A stretch of 64,000 nucleotides of DNA, taken from Streptomyces gobiensis (GTDB lineage Bacteria > Actinomycetota > Actinomycetes > Streptomycetales > Streptomycetaceae). The translations under genes and the position numbers were made by a program. This document shows, piece by piece, positions 15,087-27,406 of the stretch; the stretch's first letter is position 1, and the number at the start of each line of letters is the position of its first letter. The DNA lies in the NCBI RefSeq assembly GCF_021216675.1, contig NZ_CP086120.1, positions 5,451,001 through 5,515,000 of the forward strand, read 5' to 3'. The notes under the pieces were generated by a model. It was not told where the DNA came from. It saw only the letters and a list, made by a program, of their open reading frames with translations, and made no database searches.

Positions 15087-15815
15087 TCAGCGGTAGTCGG
15101 GGTTGGGGTAGTCGAAGCGGCAGCCCGCTTCCCAGGCGGCGCGCTGGTTGCCGTGGGCTGGAATGCCGCCGGAGCGCTTGAGAAGGGCCGCCAGGTGCAG
15201 CAGGTTCCAGGTCATAAAGGCGGTGTTGCGGTTGGTGAAGTCGTTGTCCGGACCGCCGGAACCGGGGTCGAGGTAGGAGGGTCCGGGCCCTGCTTCGCCG
15301 AGCCAGGCGGCATCGGCCTGCGGTGGGATGGTGTAGCCCAGGTGCTGGAGGGAGTAGAGGATGTTCATGGCGCAGTGCTTGGCGCCATCCTCGTTACCAG
15401 TGATCAGACAGCCGCCAACGCGGCCGTAATAGGCATACTGGCCAGCGTCGTTGAGGATGGCGGAGCAGCCGTAGAGCCGTTCGGTGACCTGCTTCATCAC
15501 CGAGCTGTTATCGCCCAGCCAAATGGGACCCGCCAGGATGAGCATATCGGCGGCCATGACTTTCTCGTACAGAGCGGGCCACGCATCGCTCTCCCATCCG
15601 TGCTCGGTCATATCCGGGTAGACCCCGGGGGCGATGTCCTGGTCGACGGCCCGGATCAGCTCGGTGGTCACTCCGTGGGCGTCCATGATCGCGCGACTGC
15701 GGTCGATCAGCCCCTGGGTGTGGCTCAGCTCCGGGGAGCGCTTGAGAGTGCAGTTGATGTACAGGGCGCGCAGATCGGTGAACTGCCAGGACTGCTCCGC
15801 GGTGTTGTCCGCCAC
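15087..15815 (-). CDS. flavodoxin/NADPH-dependent FMN-reductase-like protein
   Basis: A 242-aa cytoplasmic protein with a flavodoxin-like fold: first strand and phosphate loop in LRALYINCTLKRSPELSHTQ, second strand with flavin loop in MLILAGPIWLGDNSSVMKQV, and the third in YYGRVGGCLITGNEDGAKHC. The C-terminal part has AFMTWNLLHLAALLKRSGGI. The start is GTG 15815, set by AGGAGG six bases upstream; the ORF extends to 15866 without support. It is the last gene of a minus-strand run that begins with the multicopper oxidase (47 bases after the exported protein). A flavin redox role is likely; the substrate is unknown. Confidence 0.8.
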   Translation of the reverse strand: MADNTAEQSWQFTDLRALYINCTLKRSPELSHTQGLIDRSRAIMDAHGVTTELIRAVDQDIAPGVYPDMTEHGWESDAWPALYEKVMAADMLILAGPIWLGDNSSVMKQVTERLYGCSAILNDAGQYAYYGRVGGCLITGNEDGAKHCAMNILYSLQHLGYTIPPQADAAWLGEAGPGPSYLDPGSGGPDNDFTNRNTAFMTWNLLHLAALLKRSGGIPAHGNQRAAWEAGCRFDYPNPDYR

Positions 15816-15862
15816 TGCCGTCCTCCTCTCGTTCGACGTAGACGTGCGATCGGCATTGCGGC

Positions 15863-16399
15863 TCACAGCGGTGAGGAGAGACTGGTTTGGGGAATGCCGA
15901 CCAGGAGGGTGAGAACGTAGGTGAGTGGGCTGCCGGTGTCCAGGCCGATGTCCTCAGGGCGTTCGGGCTCGGGGTCGGCGCGCAGGCAGATCGCTGCCGG
16001 GCCGGTGCCGGTGACGGTGTAGTCGAAGGTCTGCAGGTTGTCGTAGACGTCGATACGGCCTTCGCTGGGAAGTTCGCCGGGGGTGCCCTGGTTGGTGACG
16101 TTGGCGCGCATGGGGAGGAGCCGGGCGGCGCCGGTGGGGTGGCAGCGCGGTCCGGTGTAGGGCTTCCACCGTGCGGGGCCGCCGGGGAGCTGGATCTGGA
16201 CGCGGGCGCCGGAGGGGACGGTCTGGGGGAGCCAGGTGCCGTTCCACCACCACAGGTCGTCACGGTGCTGCTGGGTGAAGAGATACGGCTCGTCGGCCGG
16301 AACAAGGGGGGTGACGGCGGTGGTTGCCTGGGCGGCGGGCATGAAGAGCAGCGCTGCGGTGGTCAGGGCAGCGGCGGCCAGCCGGGTTGGTGGCTTCAT
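15863..16399 (-). CDS. exported protein of unknown function
   Basis: A 178-aa protein with a clear signal peptide (PPTRLAAAALTTAALLFMPA, then AQA cleavage). The mature part has WWW and Cys pairs: ...RCHPTG... and ...AAICLRADPEPE, which could make one disulfide. A weak C-terminal hydrophobic stretch (TYVLTLLVGIPQTSL) is present but has no charged anchor. Its ATG overlaps the stop of the multicopper oxidase by four bases (ATGA), so translation is coupled. Tight coupling suggests it serves the oxidase outside the cell, for example as a partner or copper-handling accessory; that is inference. No family recognised. Confidence 0.7.
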   Translation of the reverse strand: MKPPTRLAAAALTTAALLFMPAAQATTAVTPLVPADEPYLFTQQHRDDLWWWNGTWLPQTVPSGARVQIQLPGGPARWKPYTGPRCHPTGAARLLPMRANVTNQGTPGELPSEGRIDVYDNLQTFDYTVTGTGPAAICLRADPEPERPEDIGLDTGSPLTYVLTLLVGIPQTSLSSPL

Positions 16400-18081
16400 C
16401 GCAGGCTCCCCTCGGGGGAGATGAGGAGGTTGCCCATCATGCCGTTGTCCTCATGCGGAAGGATGTGGCAGTGGAAGACGGTTTTGCCCGTGGTGTCGGG
16501 CCGGAAGTAGGTTCGTAGCGTGAACTCGCCGCCCGGCGGCAGCCGGAAGGTGTCCCACCAGATGCGGGGATCGGTCTGCCAGGAGGTATCACCGGTGGGG
16601 ATGCCCTGGACATCGATGACCTGGAACGGGTTGACGTGGATGTGCAGCGGGTGCTGGAAGACGTCCTCGTTGACGATCCGCCACTCCTCGACCGTGCCCG
16701 CTTCGACTTCCTGGTCGATGCGGTCCAGGTCATAGAGCTTGTCGTCGATGAGGAAGCGCACCCCGGCGCCATGCTTGCCGGAGATGTCGCCGGAGAAGGT
16801 CAGGGTGCGTCGGCGGGCGACGGGCAAGTCGGGCATCCGGGGCGGTTCTACCAGCTGCCTGGGGATACGGCCCGACGCGGGGGAGCCGGTGACGTGCAGG
16901 GTGCCCAGTTCCAGGTCGGGGCGGGTGCCGCCGGGGTGGCCCTGGTCGTAGCCGCGGGCATAGACGCGATACGTCCCGGGCTGGCCGCCGCGGAGGATGA
17001 ACTCGGCGCGGTTGGCCGAGGAGAGCATGATCGATTTAACCGGCCGGGTGTGGCCGAAGGGGATGCCGTCCTGGCCGATCTGGTGCAGGGTGTGGCCTTC
17101 GATGTGCAGCCACATATTCCGGTGCGGGGCGGAGTTGAGCACACGCCAGCGCTGGGTCTCTCCGGGGCGGATGGCGGCGACGGGCCGCAGCTGGCCGTTG
17201 AGCAGCGACAGCATCCGGGTCGGGACGGCCGGGATGGTGGTGAAGGGGTTGTGGCCGCCGGTGGGCAGCACGACGGCGGTGGGGTTCTCGCCGTTGCCGT
17301 CGATGCGGAGCATGGAGATGACCACGGTGCGCTCGCGCATCTCGGCGATCTCGGGGACCTCGTCGATATCCCCTTCGACGACCATCGGTCCGGCCAGACC
17401 GGACCAGGCCTGGTGGGTGGTGGAACCGTGGTGGTGCGGGTGGTACCAGTGCAGTCCGGCCGGATGGTCGTCGGGGATGTCGTACTCGTACTGATGGCTG
17501 CCGAGGGGGTCGACGCGGACGAAGACATTGTCGGCGCTGCCGGTGGGCGACACCTGAAGGCCGTGAGTGTGCAGGTTGGTGGCGACGAACTGCTGGACGA
17601 TGGTGTGGCCCTCGGTCATGTTGTGGGCGGCTTCGGGGATACAGCCCAGCAGGCCGTGGCCCGTGCTGTGGTCGTGTCCGGTGCCGTCCTGAGCCTTGTC
17701 GGCGCACAGCGGTGGCAAGGCGTTGAGCGGCAGCCCGCTGGGCAGCATCCGGTTGCGCAGCAGGATCCGTACCCGGTCGCCGGGCCTGAAGCGCAGCAGT
17801 TCGCCGGGGAGCTGTCCGTTGTACGTATCCAGATGGAGTTGCCGCCCGCCCACCACCGGCCGGGCCGCGGCCAGGGTCAGGGTGTGCTCCAGCAGCCCGC
17901 CCCGGCTGCGCACCTCCGGCAGATCCCGCAACGGCGCCCCCTCGTCCGTCAGTGCCGGTGCCTGCTCACCACCGCGTGAGGCATACGCCCAGCCCCCGAT
18001 CCCCAGCAGCGCGGTACCGGCTCCCACCCCGCCCAGCCCGCGCAGCATCCGCCGTCGCGACATATCCATCTGATGGTCCAT
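16396..18081 (-). CDS. Tat-exported multicopper oxidase
   Basis: A 561-aa three-domain laccase/bilirubin-oxidase-type enzyme. The N-terminus carries a twin-arginine signal (SRRRMLRGLGGVGAGTALLG). All four copper motifs are visible in order: NLHTHGLQV, GLHWYHPHHHGSTTHQAW, HPLHIHVNPFQV and VFHCHILPHEDNGMMG; the last includes the type-1 Cys and an axial Met. A His/Asp loop (GTGHDHSTGHGLLGC) near residue 125 could bind metal. ATG 18081 (MDHQMDMSRRRM) is chosen because the upstream ORF has no signal-like features; the ribosome site is weak. It is translationally coupled to the exported protein and diverges from the TlpA-like lipoprotein. Substrate unknown; Cu(I) or phenolic oxidation are the usual options. 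Confidence 0.92.
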   Translation of the reverse strand: MDHQMDMSRRRMLRGLGGVGAGTALLGIGGWAYASRGGEQAPALTDEGAPLRDLPEVRSRGGLLEHTLTLAAARPVVGGRQLHLDTYNGQLPGELLRFRPGDRVRILLRNRMLPSGLPLNALPPLCADKAQDGTGHDHSTGHGLLGCIPEAAHNMTEGHTIVQQFVATNLHTHGLQVSPTGSADNVFVRVDPLGSHQYEYDIPDDHPAGLHWYHPHHHGSTTHQAWSGLAGPMVVEGDIDEVPEIAEMRERTVVISMLRIDGNGENPTAVVLPTGGHNPFTTIPAVPTRMLSLLNGQLRPVAAIRPGETQRWRVLNSAPHRNMWLHIEGHTLHQIGQDGIPFGHTRPVKSIMLSSANRAEFILRGGQPGTYRVYARGYDQGHPGGTRPDLELGTLHVTGSPASGRIPRQLVEPPRMPDLPVARRRTLTFSGDISGKHGAGVRFLIDDKLYDLDRIDQEVEAGTVEEWRIVNEDVFQHPLHIHVNPFQVIDVQGIPTGDTSWQTDPRIWWDTFRLPPGGEFTLRTYFRPDTTGKTVFHCHILPHEDNGMMGNLLISPEGSLR

Positions 18082-18315
18082 TCGGCACGGTTCCGTATCC
18101 GTCGGTGCTCCCATATGACGGGAAGGGGAACCCCATACGGCGGAACGCATTTCCCTCTCGCGGCCAGGTTCACCCGCTCGGGGCAGTGCCGAAGAAACAG
18201 GGAAGGTCCGCCCTCGCTCACCGGGTTCCCAGGGGCCGGTCGTCATCTCGTCGTGACCGTCCCCCGACATAGCGAGGGCCAGCGCCATGGCACTTCGTAT
18301 CCGGAAAGGCTTCCG

Positions 18316-18906
18316 ATGCCCGTAGTCCGCCGCCGTACCGCCCAGACCGACTTCGCAGCCGTTGCCGTGCTCGCCGCCACGTCACTGCTGGCCGCAGGAT
18401 GCGCTGGCACCGACGAGCCGAAGGCCACGGACGGCCCCGGCCCGGCTGTCTCCTCAGCCGTCGCAGCCGACCGCAGCACCCCGCCCCCGGGGGCGCTGCG
18501 CGAGGAGCTGGACTTCACGACCGCCACGCTGGAGGGAAAAGCGTTCGAGGGTGCCTCGCTGGCGGGCAAGGACGCTGTGCTGTGGTTCTGGACTCCCTGG
18601 TGCGGTACGTGCCGGGCGGAGGCGCCCACCATCGCCAGAACGGCCGCCAAGTGGGGTGACAGGGTCACCTTTGTCGGGGTGCCGGGCAAGGCCCGCACCG
18701 CCCAGATGAAGCAGTTCGTCACCAATACCGGGCTTGGCGGCATCGTGCACGCCGTCGACACCGACGGCTCACTGTGGTTTCGCTTCGGCGTAGCCGCCCA
18801 GCCCGCCGTCGCGTTCCTCAACGACAGCGGAAAAATCGAGATCGTCCCCGGCACCATCGGCGCCACCGAACTCGGCGACCGAGTCGAGCGGCTGACCCTC
18901 AAGTGA
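18316..18906 (+). CDS. TlpA-like thioredoxin-fold lipoprotein
   Basis: A 196-aa lipoprotein. The signal peptide ends in a lipobox (LLAAGC), then a disordered Pro/Ala linker, then a thioredoxin fold with the active-site motif WFWTPWCGTCRAEAP. A cis-Pro-bearing segment follows (FGVAAQPAVAFLND). GGAAAGG lies nine bases before ATG 18316. Extracytoplasmic thioredoxins of this type oxidise, reduce or shuffle disulfides, or serve copper-protein assembly. Lying divergent from the multicopper oxidase, it may help that enzyme or its exported partner. The intergenic region of 234 bases should hold both promoters, but no defined copper-responsive operator could be identified. Confidence 0.85.
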   Translation: MPVVRRRTAQTDFAAVAVLAATSLLAAGCAGTDEPKATDGPGPAVSSAVAADRSTPPPGALREELDFTTATLEGKAFEGASLAGKDAVLWFWTPWCGTCRAEAPTIARTAAKWGDRVTFVGVPGKARTAQMKQFVTNTGLGGIVHAVDTDGSLWFRFGVAAQPAVAFLNDSGKIEIVPGTIGATELGDRVERLTLK

Positions 18907-19055
18907 CGCTCCCGCGCAGCCGGAGTTCAGCGGAATGATCAATTCCCGGTAGGCTGCGCCCTCGCCCCTGCCCGTCTCCACAGGGTTAGACCGGCGGCCA
19001 TCGGCAAGAATGCCGGTCGACGGAAATCCCGTTGCCAGCCGCATACCCGTACCGG

Positions 19056-20551
19056 ATGCTGACCCTTATGTACGCCGAATACGTCGATCCAGACATAGCG
19101 CCCAGCGGTACGCTGCTCGGCCTCCTGCAGCGAGGCCGCGGTGACGGCACGCTGCACGCTCTGGCGGCGCCGCGCCCTGAGGCGCTCGCCGCGCTTCGTC
19201 ACTGCTTGCTCCATGATCCACGGCGCGACTGGCAGGTTGAGCACCGCTCGCTCTACTACGCGCGGCTGCATATGGAGCTGGACGCCGGATTCGACGAGAT
19301 CGAGCAGCACCTCTTCAACGCCGAGGACCAGCTGGACACCGGTGAGGAGCGCACCGGCCTCGCCCTGTCCGTCCTCGGCCATCTCGCCTCCTACGGCGAT
19401 ACGGGCGCCCTGCGGCTGCTGCGCCGCTACGCCGAGCATGGCGCGAACTGGCAATGGGCCCTGGACGAGCTCGCCGTCCGGGACGACGATGCCGGACTGC
19501 GGCAGCTCGGCCCCGCCATCCTGGCCCGCTTCCCCCAGACCCCACAGGGGGACTCCGAACTGGCTACCGCCCTGCGTGAGGTCTTCGAACCGCGTCCCTG
19601 GCGGCTGTGGGCGCAGGACCCGGCCCACCCGGGGCAGTACGAACGCCTGCGGCGCGCGCGGGAGCAGCACTCTTTCGACCGCTGGCAACGCCAGTTGCAC
19701 TCGGCCGGGCCACGCCCCGGATGGAGCGTGCGCGAGGTGCTCAGCTGGGCCCAGGGCCCCCTCGCCCCCGGCACCGCGGACACCGCCCAGGCCCAGCAGC
19801 AGCGGGAGGCCGCCGCCGCCCGCTGTCTGGCCGCTGTCGCCGGCCCCGAGGACCGTGCCGATCTGCTCGCCGCCGCGCGCGGCGGCCCCGACGCATCCCG
19901 CGCCGCCGCCCTGCGGTACCTCGCTGAGCGCGCCGATCCTGCGGCCCTTGACCTCATCGAAGCCGCCTTCGCCGGTGCTCCCAGCCCCGTAGCCGAAGCC
20001 GCGCAGGCCGCCTTTGCCCGGATGCGCAGCATCGCCGCCCTGGAGCGCGCCCGGCAGTGGGTTCGCCGCGAGGACGGCCTGGGCGCTGAAGCGGCCGCCA
20101 TGCTCGCCTGCCGTGGCGGCTATCAGGACGCCGACGCCGTGCTGGCCGCGCTGCGCCGTACGGTCCGTGCCGAGGGACCCGGCTCCGACGCCCTGTGCCC
20201 GCTGGTCGACGGCGTCGGACGGCTCACGGTCGGCTGCGCCGCCCCGGTGCTGCGGCATATCTACCGTGAGACGGCCTCCTCTCAGCTGCGCGGCCGCACC
20301 GCCCGGGCGCTGGCCGCCACCGATCCCTCCTTCGCCGGGTCCTTCGCGATCGAGTGCCTCTGGGACTGCGAGGAGAGCACCCGCGAGATCGCCGCCCGCT
20401 ACGCCACCACCGGTGATGACCGTGTCGTAGCACGGCTGCGGCGGCTCGCCGCCGACCCGGCCGAGGAGGCCGGGGTACAGAGCGCGGTCCGCGTCAGACT
20501 CAGCCCCGGACCGGGCCCGGGCGCAGGGCACACACCTGGCACGATGGCCGG

Positions 20552-20555
<4 letters not shown>
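19056..20555 (+). CDS. HEAT-repeat-like protein
   Basis: A 499-aa soluble, Ala/Leu/Arg-rich, all-alpha protein with repeated helix pairs (for example GLALSVLGHLASYGDTGALRLLRRYAEHGANWQWALDELAVRDDDAG, broken here into its pairs; later AALRYLAERADPAALDLIEAAF), typical of HEAT/armadillo-like solenoids. ATG 19056 (MLTLMYAEYV) is used; ATG 19068 is also possible, as neither has a convincing ribosome site. Its stop overlaps the 5-oxoprolinase start by four bases (ATGA, 20552-20555), so the two are coupled. Such solenoids act as binding scaffolds; no partner is known. A long-armed inverted pair GCGCAGCC/GGCTGCGC (about 18912-18961) lies upstream. Confidence 0.75.
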
Positions 20556-24148
<3,593 letters not shown>

Positions 24149-24367
24149 CTGTGCCCTTTCCGCTGACGGTGGCCCGCCGCCGAGCGTACGGTGCGGCAGG
24201 CCACCGCGCGGCTGCCGTCGGGTGCGGGTTGAATGGAAGCCATACCGCTGCGATGTCCCGGAGCGAGGGAGGAACGTGAGCGCGACGACGCACCCCCGTC
24301 CGTATCCGCGCTGTACCTGGCTGGCCCAGCGACCTCTCGGTCAGACCTGAGGGAAGGAGGGGCCGGT

Positions 24368-26470
24368 ATGGACGGGGCCGGTAGGGACGCGGACGGCAGG
24401 GACGGCGGTGGCCTCCCGCACCTGGAGGGTGGGTCGGACCGGGACGGCGTCACCGCCGCGCCAGGGGGACTTCTCGACCTGCTCCGGGTCTCCGCCTTCG
24501 TGCTGGACGCCACGGGGCGGATCGTGCTCTGGAGCCCCGAGGCCGAGCGGCTGTTCGGATATACCGCGCAAGAGGCCCTGGGCTCCTACGCCGGCCGGCT
24601 GCTGGTCGCAGAGCGGCATCTGTCGCTGGTCAAGGATCTGTTCGCCCGGGTCATGGCGGGGGCGAGGTGGTCGGGGGTCTTCCCCATCCAGTGCAGGGAC
24701 GGCTCGATGCGCCCCATGGAGTTCCGCAATATGCGGCTGCGCGATGTGGACGGCGAGGTGTACGCCCTGGGCCTGGCCGCCGACGCGAAGACCGTACGGC
24801 AGCTGGAAACGGACCTGGCCATGTCGAACAGCCTGGTCAACCAGTCCCCGATCGGGATGGCACTGTTCGACACCGATCTGCGCTGGCTCCGTATCAACCC
24901 GGCCCTGGAACGTATGAACGGTCTGCCCGCCGAGGCCATGCTGGGCCGCAAGCTCGCCGACGTACTGCCCACGGTGGATGTGCAGGCCGTCGAGAGGGCG
25001 CTGCAGCACGTCATGGAGACCGGTGAGCCGCTGCTGGACCAGCAGACCATCGGCCGGACCGCCGCCGACCCGGAACAGGACCACGTCTGGTCGGTCTCCT
25101 ACTACCGGATCGACGACCCGCGAGGACATCCGCTGGGCATGGCCGCCTCCGCCATCGACGTCACCGAACGCCATCGGGCGGCCGCCGAGGTGGCCGAGGC
25201 GCGCGAACGGCTCGCGGTCATCGCCGACGCCGGGTTCCGCATCGGCACCACCCTGGATCTGCAGCAGACAGCCCGGGAACTGGCCGAGGTCGCCGTTCCC
25301 CGGCTCGCCGACTTCGCTGCTGTGGATGTACTGGACTCGGTGCTCAGCGGGGAGGTCGCCATGGCGGTGCAGTCCGACGGCTCCGCCCGGTTCCGGGCCC
25401 TCGCGGTGGCCGCGGCAGACGAGACGGACGCCACCCGTGCCGCCGACCGTGTCGGCGAGCTGGCGTCATACGGCCCCTCACGGGTGATCACGCAGAGCGT
25501 CAGAGAAGCGCGGCCGATTCTGCTGCCCGAGGTGAGCGCTTCGATGATGCGGCGCATCGCGAAGGATGAGGAGTCCGCCGCCATGCTCGAGGACGAGGGC
25601 GTGCACTCCTATCTCGCCGCCCCGCTGATCGCACGCGGCGATGTGCTGGGCACGGTCAGCCTCTACCGCACCCGCAATCCACGGCCGTTTGACGATCAGG
25701 ACCTCACACTCGCCGCCGAACTGGCCGCGCGCGCCGCCATCTGTGTGGACAACGCGCGCCTGTACAGCCGTGAACGCAACGCCGCCCTCACTCTCCAGCG
25801 CAGTCTGCTCCCCGACCGGCCACCGGACTACGAGGGCATCGACATCGCTTCCCGCTACCGGCCCGCCGTCAGCGAGGTCGGTGGGGACTGGTTCGACGTA
25901 CTTCCCCTCAAGGACAACAAGCTTGGACTGATCGTCGGCGATGTGATGGGCAAGGGAGTACACGCCGCGGCGATCATGGGCCAGCTTCGCACCGCCACCC
26001 GGGCCTTTGCCCGGCTCGATCTGCCACCCGCTGAACTGCTGCGCCATCTGGACGACATTCTGGCTGCCCTCGGTGACTCGATCGCCACCTGCCTCTACGC
26101 GGTCTGCGATCCGGTGCACGGCTGGTGCGAGCTGTCCAGCGCCGGGCATCTCCCCCCGATCCTGGTTCATCCGGACGGCCGGTCCGAACTCGTCGACATC
26201 CCCAACGCCGTGCCGCTCGGGGTAGGCGGGATCCCCTTCAGCACCGAGCGGCGGGAGCTGGCCGAAGACACCACGCTGGCCCTGTTCACGGACGGACTGG
26301 TGGAGGAACGGCGTGCCCCCATCGATGAGGGCCTGGACGCCCTGCTCCTGCTCCTGGCGGGTGAGCCCCGCCCGCTGGAGGAGACCTGCGATACGGTGCT
26401 GGCCGCTCTGCACCGGATGCCGCAGGACGATGTCGCCCTCCTCCTCGCGCGCCGGGCCTCGTCCCGGTAG
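24368..26470 (+). CDS. PAS-PAS-GAF-SpoIIE serine phosphatase
   Basis: A 700-aa cytoplasmic signal protein. Residues about 40-140 are a first PAS domain (SAFVLDATGRIVLWSPEAER, then LFGYTAQEALG), 160-270 a second PAS (GMALFDTDLRWLRINPALER), 290-460 a GAF-like domain (TTLDLQQTARELAEVAVPRL; YLAAPLIARGDVLGTVSLYR) and 480-695 a SpoIIE/PP2C phosphatase with intact metal motifs (EVGGDWFDVLPL, IVGDVMGKGVHAAAIMGQL, ALFTDGLVEER). There is no kinase-type ATPase domain at the C-terminus. AAGGAGG lies eight bases before ATG 24368. Light, redox or ligand sensing is possible but not defined. The next gene, a dehydrogenase, starts 32 bases later. Confidence 0.88.
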   Translation: MDGAGRDADGRDGGGLPHLEGGSDRDGVTAAPGGLLDLLRVSAFVLDATGRIVLWSPEAERLFGYTAQEALGSYAGRLLVAERHLSLVKDLFARVMAGARWSGVFPIQCRDGSMRPMEFRNMRLRDVDGEVYALGLAADAKTVRQLETDLAMSNSLVNQSPIGMALFDTDLRWLRINPALERMNGLPAEAMLGRKLADVLPTVDVQAVERALQHVMETGEPLLDQQTIGRTAADPEQDHVWSVSYYRIDDPRGHPLGMAASAIDVTERHRAAAEVAEARERLAVIADAGFRIGTTLDLQQTARELAEVAVPRLADFAAVDVLDSVLSGEVAMAVQSDGSARFRALAVAAADETDATRAADRVGELASYGPSRVITQSVREARPILLPEVSASMMRRIAKDEESAAMLEDEGVHSYLAAPLIARGDVLGTVSLYRTRNPRPFDDQDLTLAAELAARAAICVDNARLYSRERNAALTLQRSLLPDRPPDYEGIDIASRYRPAVSEVGGDWFDVLPLKDNKLGLIVGDVMGKGVHAAAIMGQLRTATRAFARLDLPPAELLRHLDDILAALGDSIATCLYAVCDPVHGWCELSSAGHLPPILVHPDGRSELVDIPNAVPLGVGGIPFSTERRELAEDTTLALFTDGLVEERRAPIDEGLDALLLLLAGEPRPLEETCDTVLAALHRMPQDDVALLLARRASSR

Positions 26471-26502
26471 TGGAACACCACCGCGGGGGTACCCGGTGCG
26501 CC

Positions 26503-27405
26503 ATGCGGATCAAGGGACGGACAGCCGTCGTCACCGGGGCCTCCGGAGGCATTGGCAGGGCCACCGCACATGCCCTGGCCGCCCGTGGGGCCAAGGTCGT
26601 GGTGACCGCGCGGCGCCCCGAAGCGCTGGCAGCCGTGGTGGCCGAGTGCCAGGCCAGAGGCGCCGAAGCGCTGGCCGTGCCGGCCGACATCACCGACGCC
26701 CAGGCGGTGGCGGAGGTGGCCCGCACCGCCGCGGAGCGGTTCGGCGCACTCGACATCTGGATCAACTGCGCCGCGGTGACGGCGTTCGGGCCGTTCGACG
26801 CGACCCCACTGGAAATCCACCGGCGCGTGCTCGATGTCAATGTGATGGGGTACGTCCACGGCGCCCACGCCGCCCTGCCGTATCTGCGGCAGCGCCCCAA
26901 CGCCGTGCTGGTCAATGTCTCCTCGGTGGTGGGAGTGGTGGCACAGCCCTACACCACGGCATACACCATGTCGAAATTCGCCAACCGCGCACTGGGCGCG
27001 AGCCTCCGCCAGGAGCTGCGGTTGGAGAACGCGGGGCACATCAAGGTGTGCTCGGTGCTGCCCGCCTCCATTGACACCCCGATCTTCCAGCAGGCGGCGA
27101 ACTACACCGGCCGCCGGGTGCGGCCTATGCCCCCGGTGTACCGCCCGCAGTGGGCGGCCCGCACGGTGGTCCAGGTGATCCGGCTGCCGCGCCATGAGGT
27201 GATCTCCGGCCCGGCCGGGCGGCCGCTGGTGCTGGCGAGCAAGGTGGCGGGCGCGTGGGTCGAGCGTCGGCTGGCCGTCATCGTGGACCGGAAGCATCTG
27301 TCCCGCACCGAGGCGGCCGCCTTGGGCGAGGGCAATCTGTACGAGCCCACTCCCGGCCGTGGTGCGGTGACCGGCGGCTGGCGGGCGCGCCGCCGCGGGC
27401 GCTGA
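26503..27405 (+). CDS. short-chain dehydrogenase/reductase
   Basis: A 300-aa NAD(P)-dependent oxidoreductase. The cofactor loop TGASGGIGRATA, the NxxA-type turn (INCAAVTAFG), the catalytic Ser (VNVSSVVG) and the YTMSK Tyr/Lys pair are all present. The sequence VVVTARRPEAL after beta-2 has Arg residues favouring NADP(H). The C-terminal 60 residues extend beyond the usual 250-aa core and carry a basic tail (RARRRGR). The ATG at 26503 (MRIKGRTAVVTG) is preferred to the in-frame GTG at 26470 because it starts directly at the first strand. Its stop is one base from the stop of the converging 461-aa gene. Substrate unknown. Confidence 0.88.
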   Translation: MRIKGRTAVVTGASGGIGRATAHALAARGAKVVVTARRPEALAAVVAECQARGAEALAVPADITDAQAVAEVARTAAERFGALDIWINCAAVTAFGPFDATPLEIHRRVLDVNVMGYVHGAHAALPYLRQRPNAVLVNVSSVVGVVAQPYTTAYTMSKFANRALGASLRQELRLENAGHIKVCSVLPASIDTPIFQQAANYTGRRVRPMPPVYRPQWAARTVVQVIRLPRHEVISGPAGRPLVLASKVAGAWVERRLAVIVDRKHLSRTEAAALGEGNLYEPTPGRGAVTGGWRARRRGR

Positions 27406-27406
27406 G

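Noticed and set aside
16636..17979. A 447-aa plus-strand ORF opposite the multicopper oxidase
   Set aside because: Antisense frame of a gene with all four copper motifs; no ribosome site and no domain.
18082..18315. Copper-responsive operator between the multicopper oxidase and TlpA-like genes
   Set aside because: I searched the 234 bases for a clear palindrome of the copper-repressor type and found none convincing.
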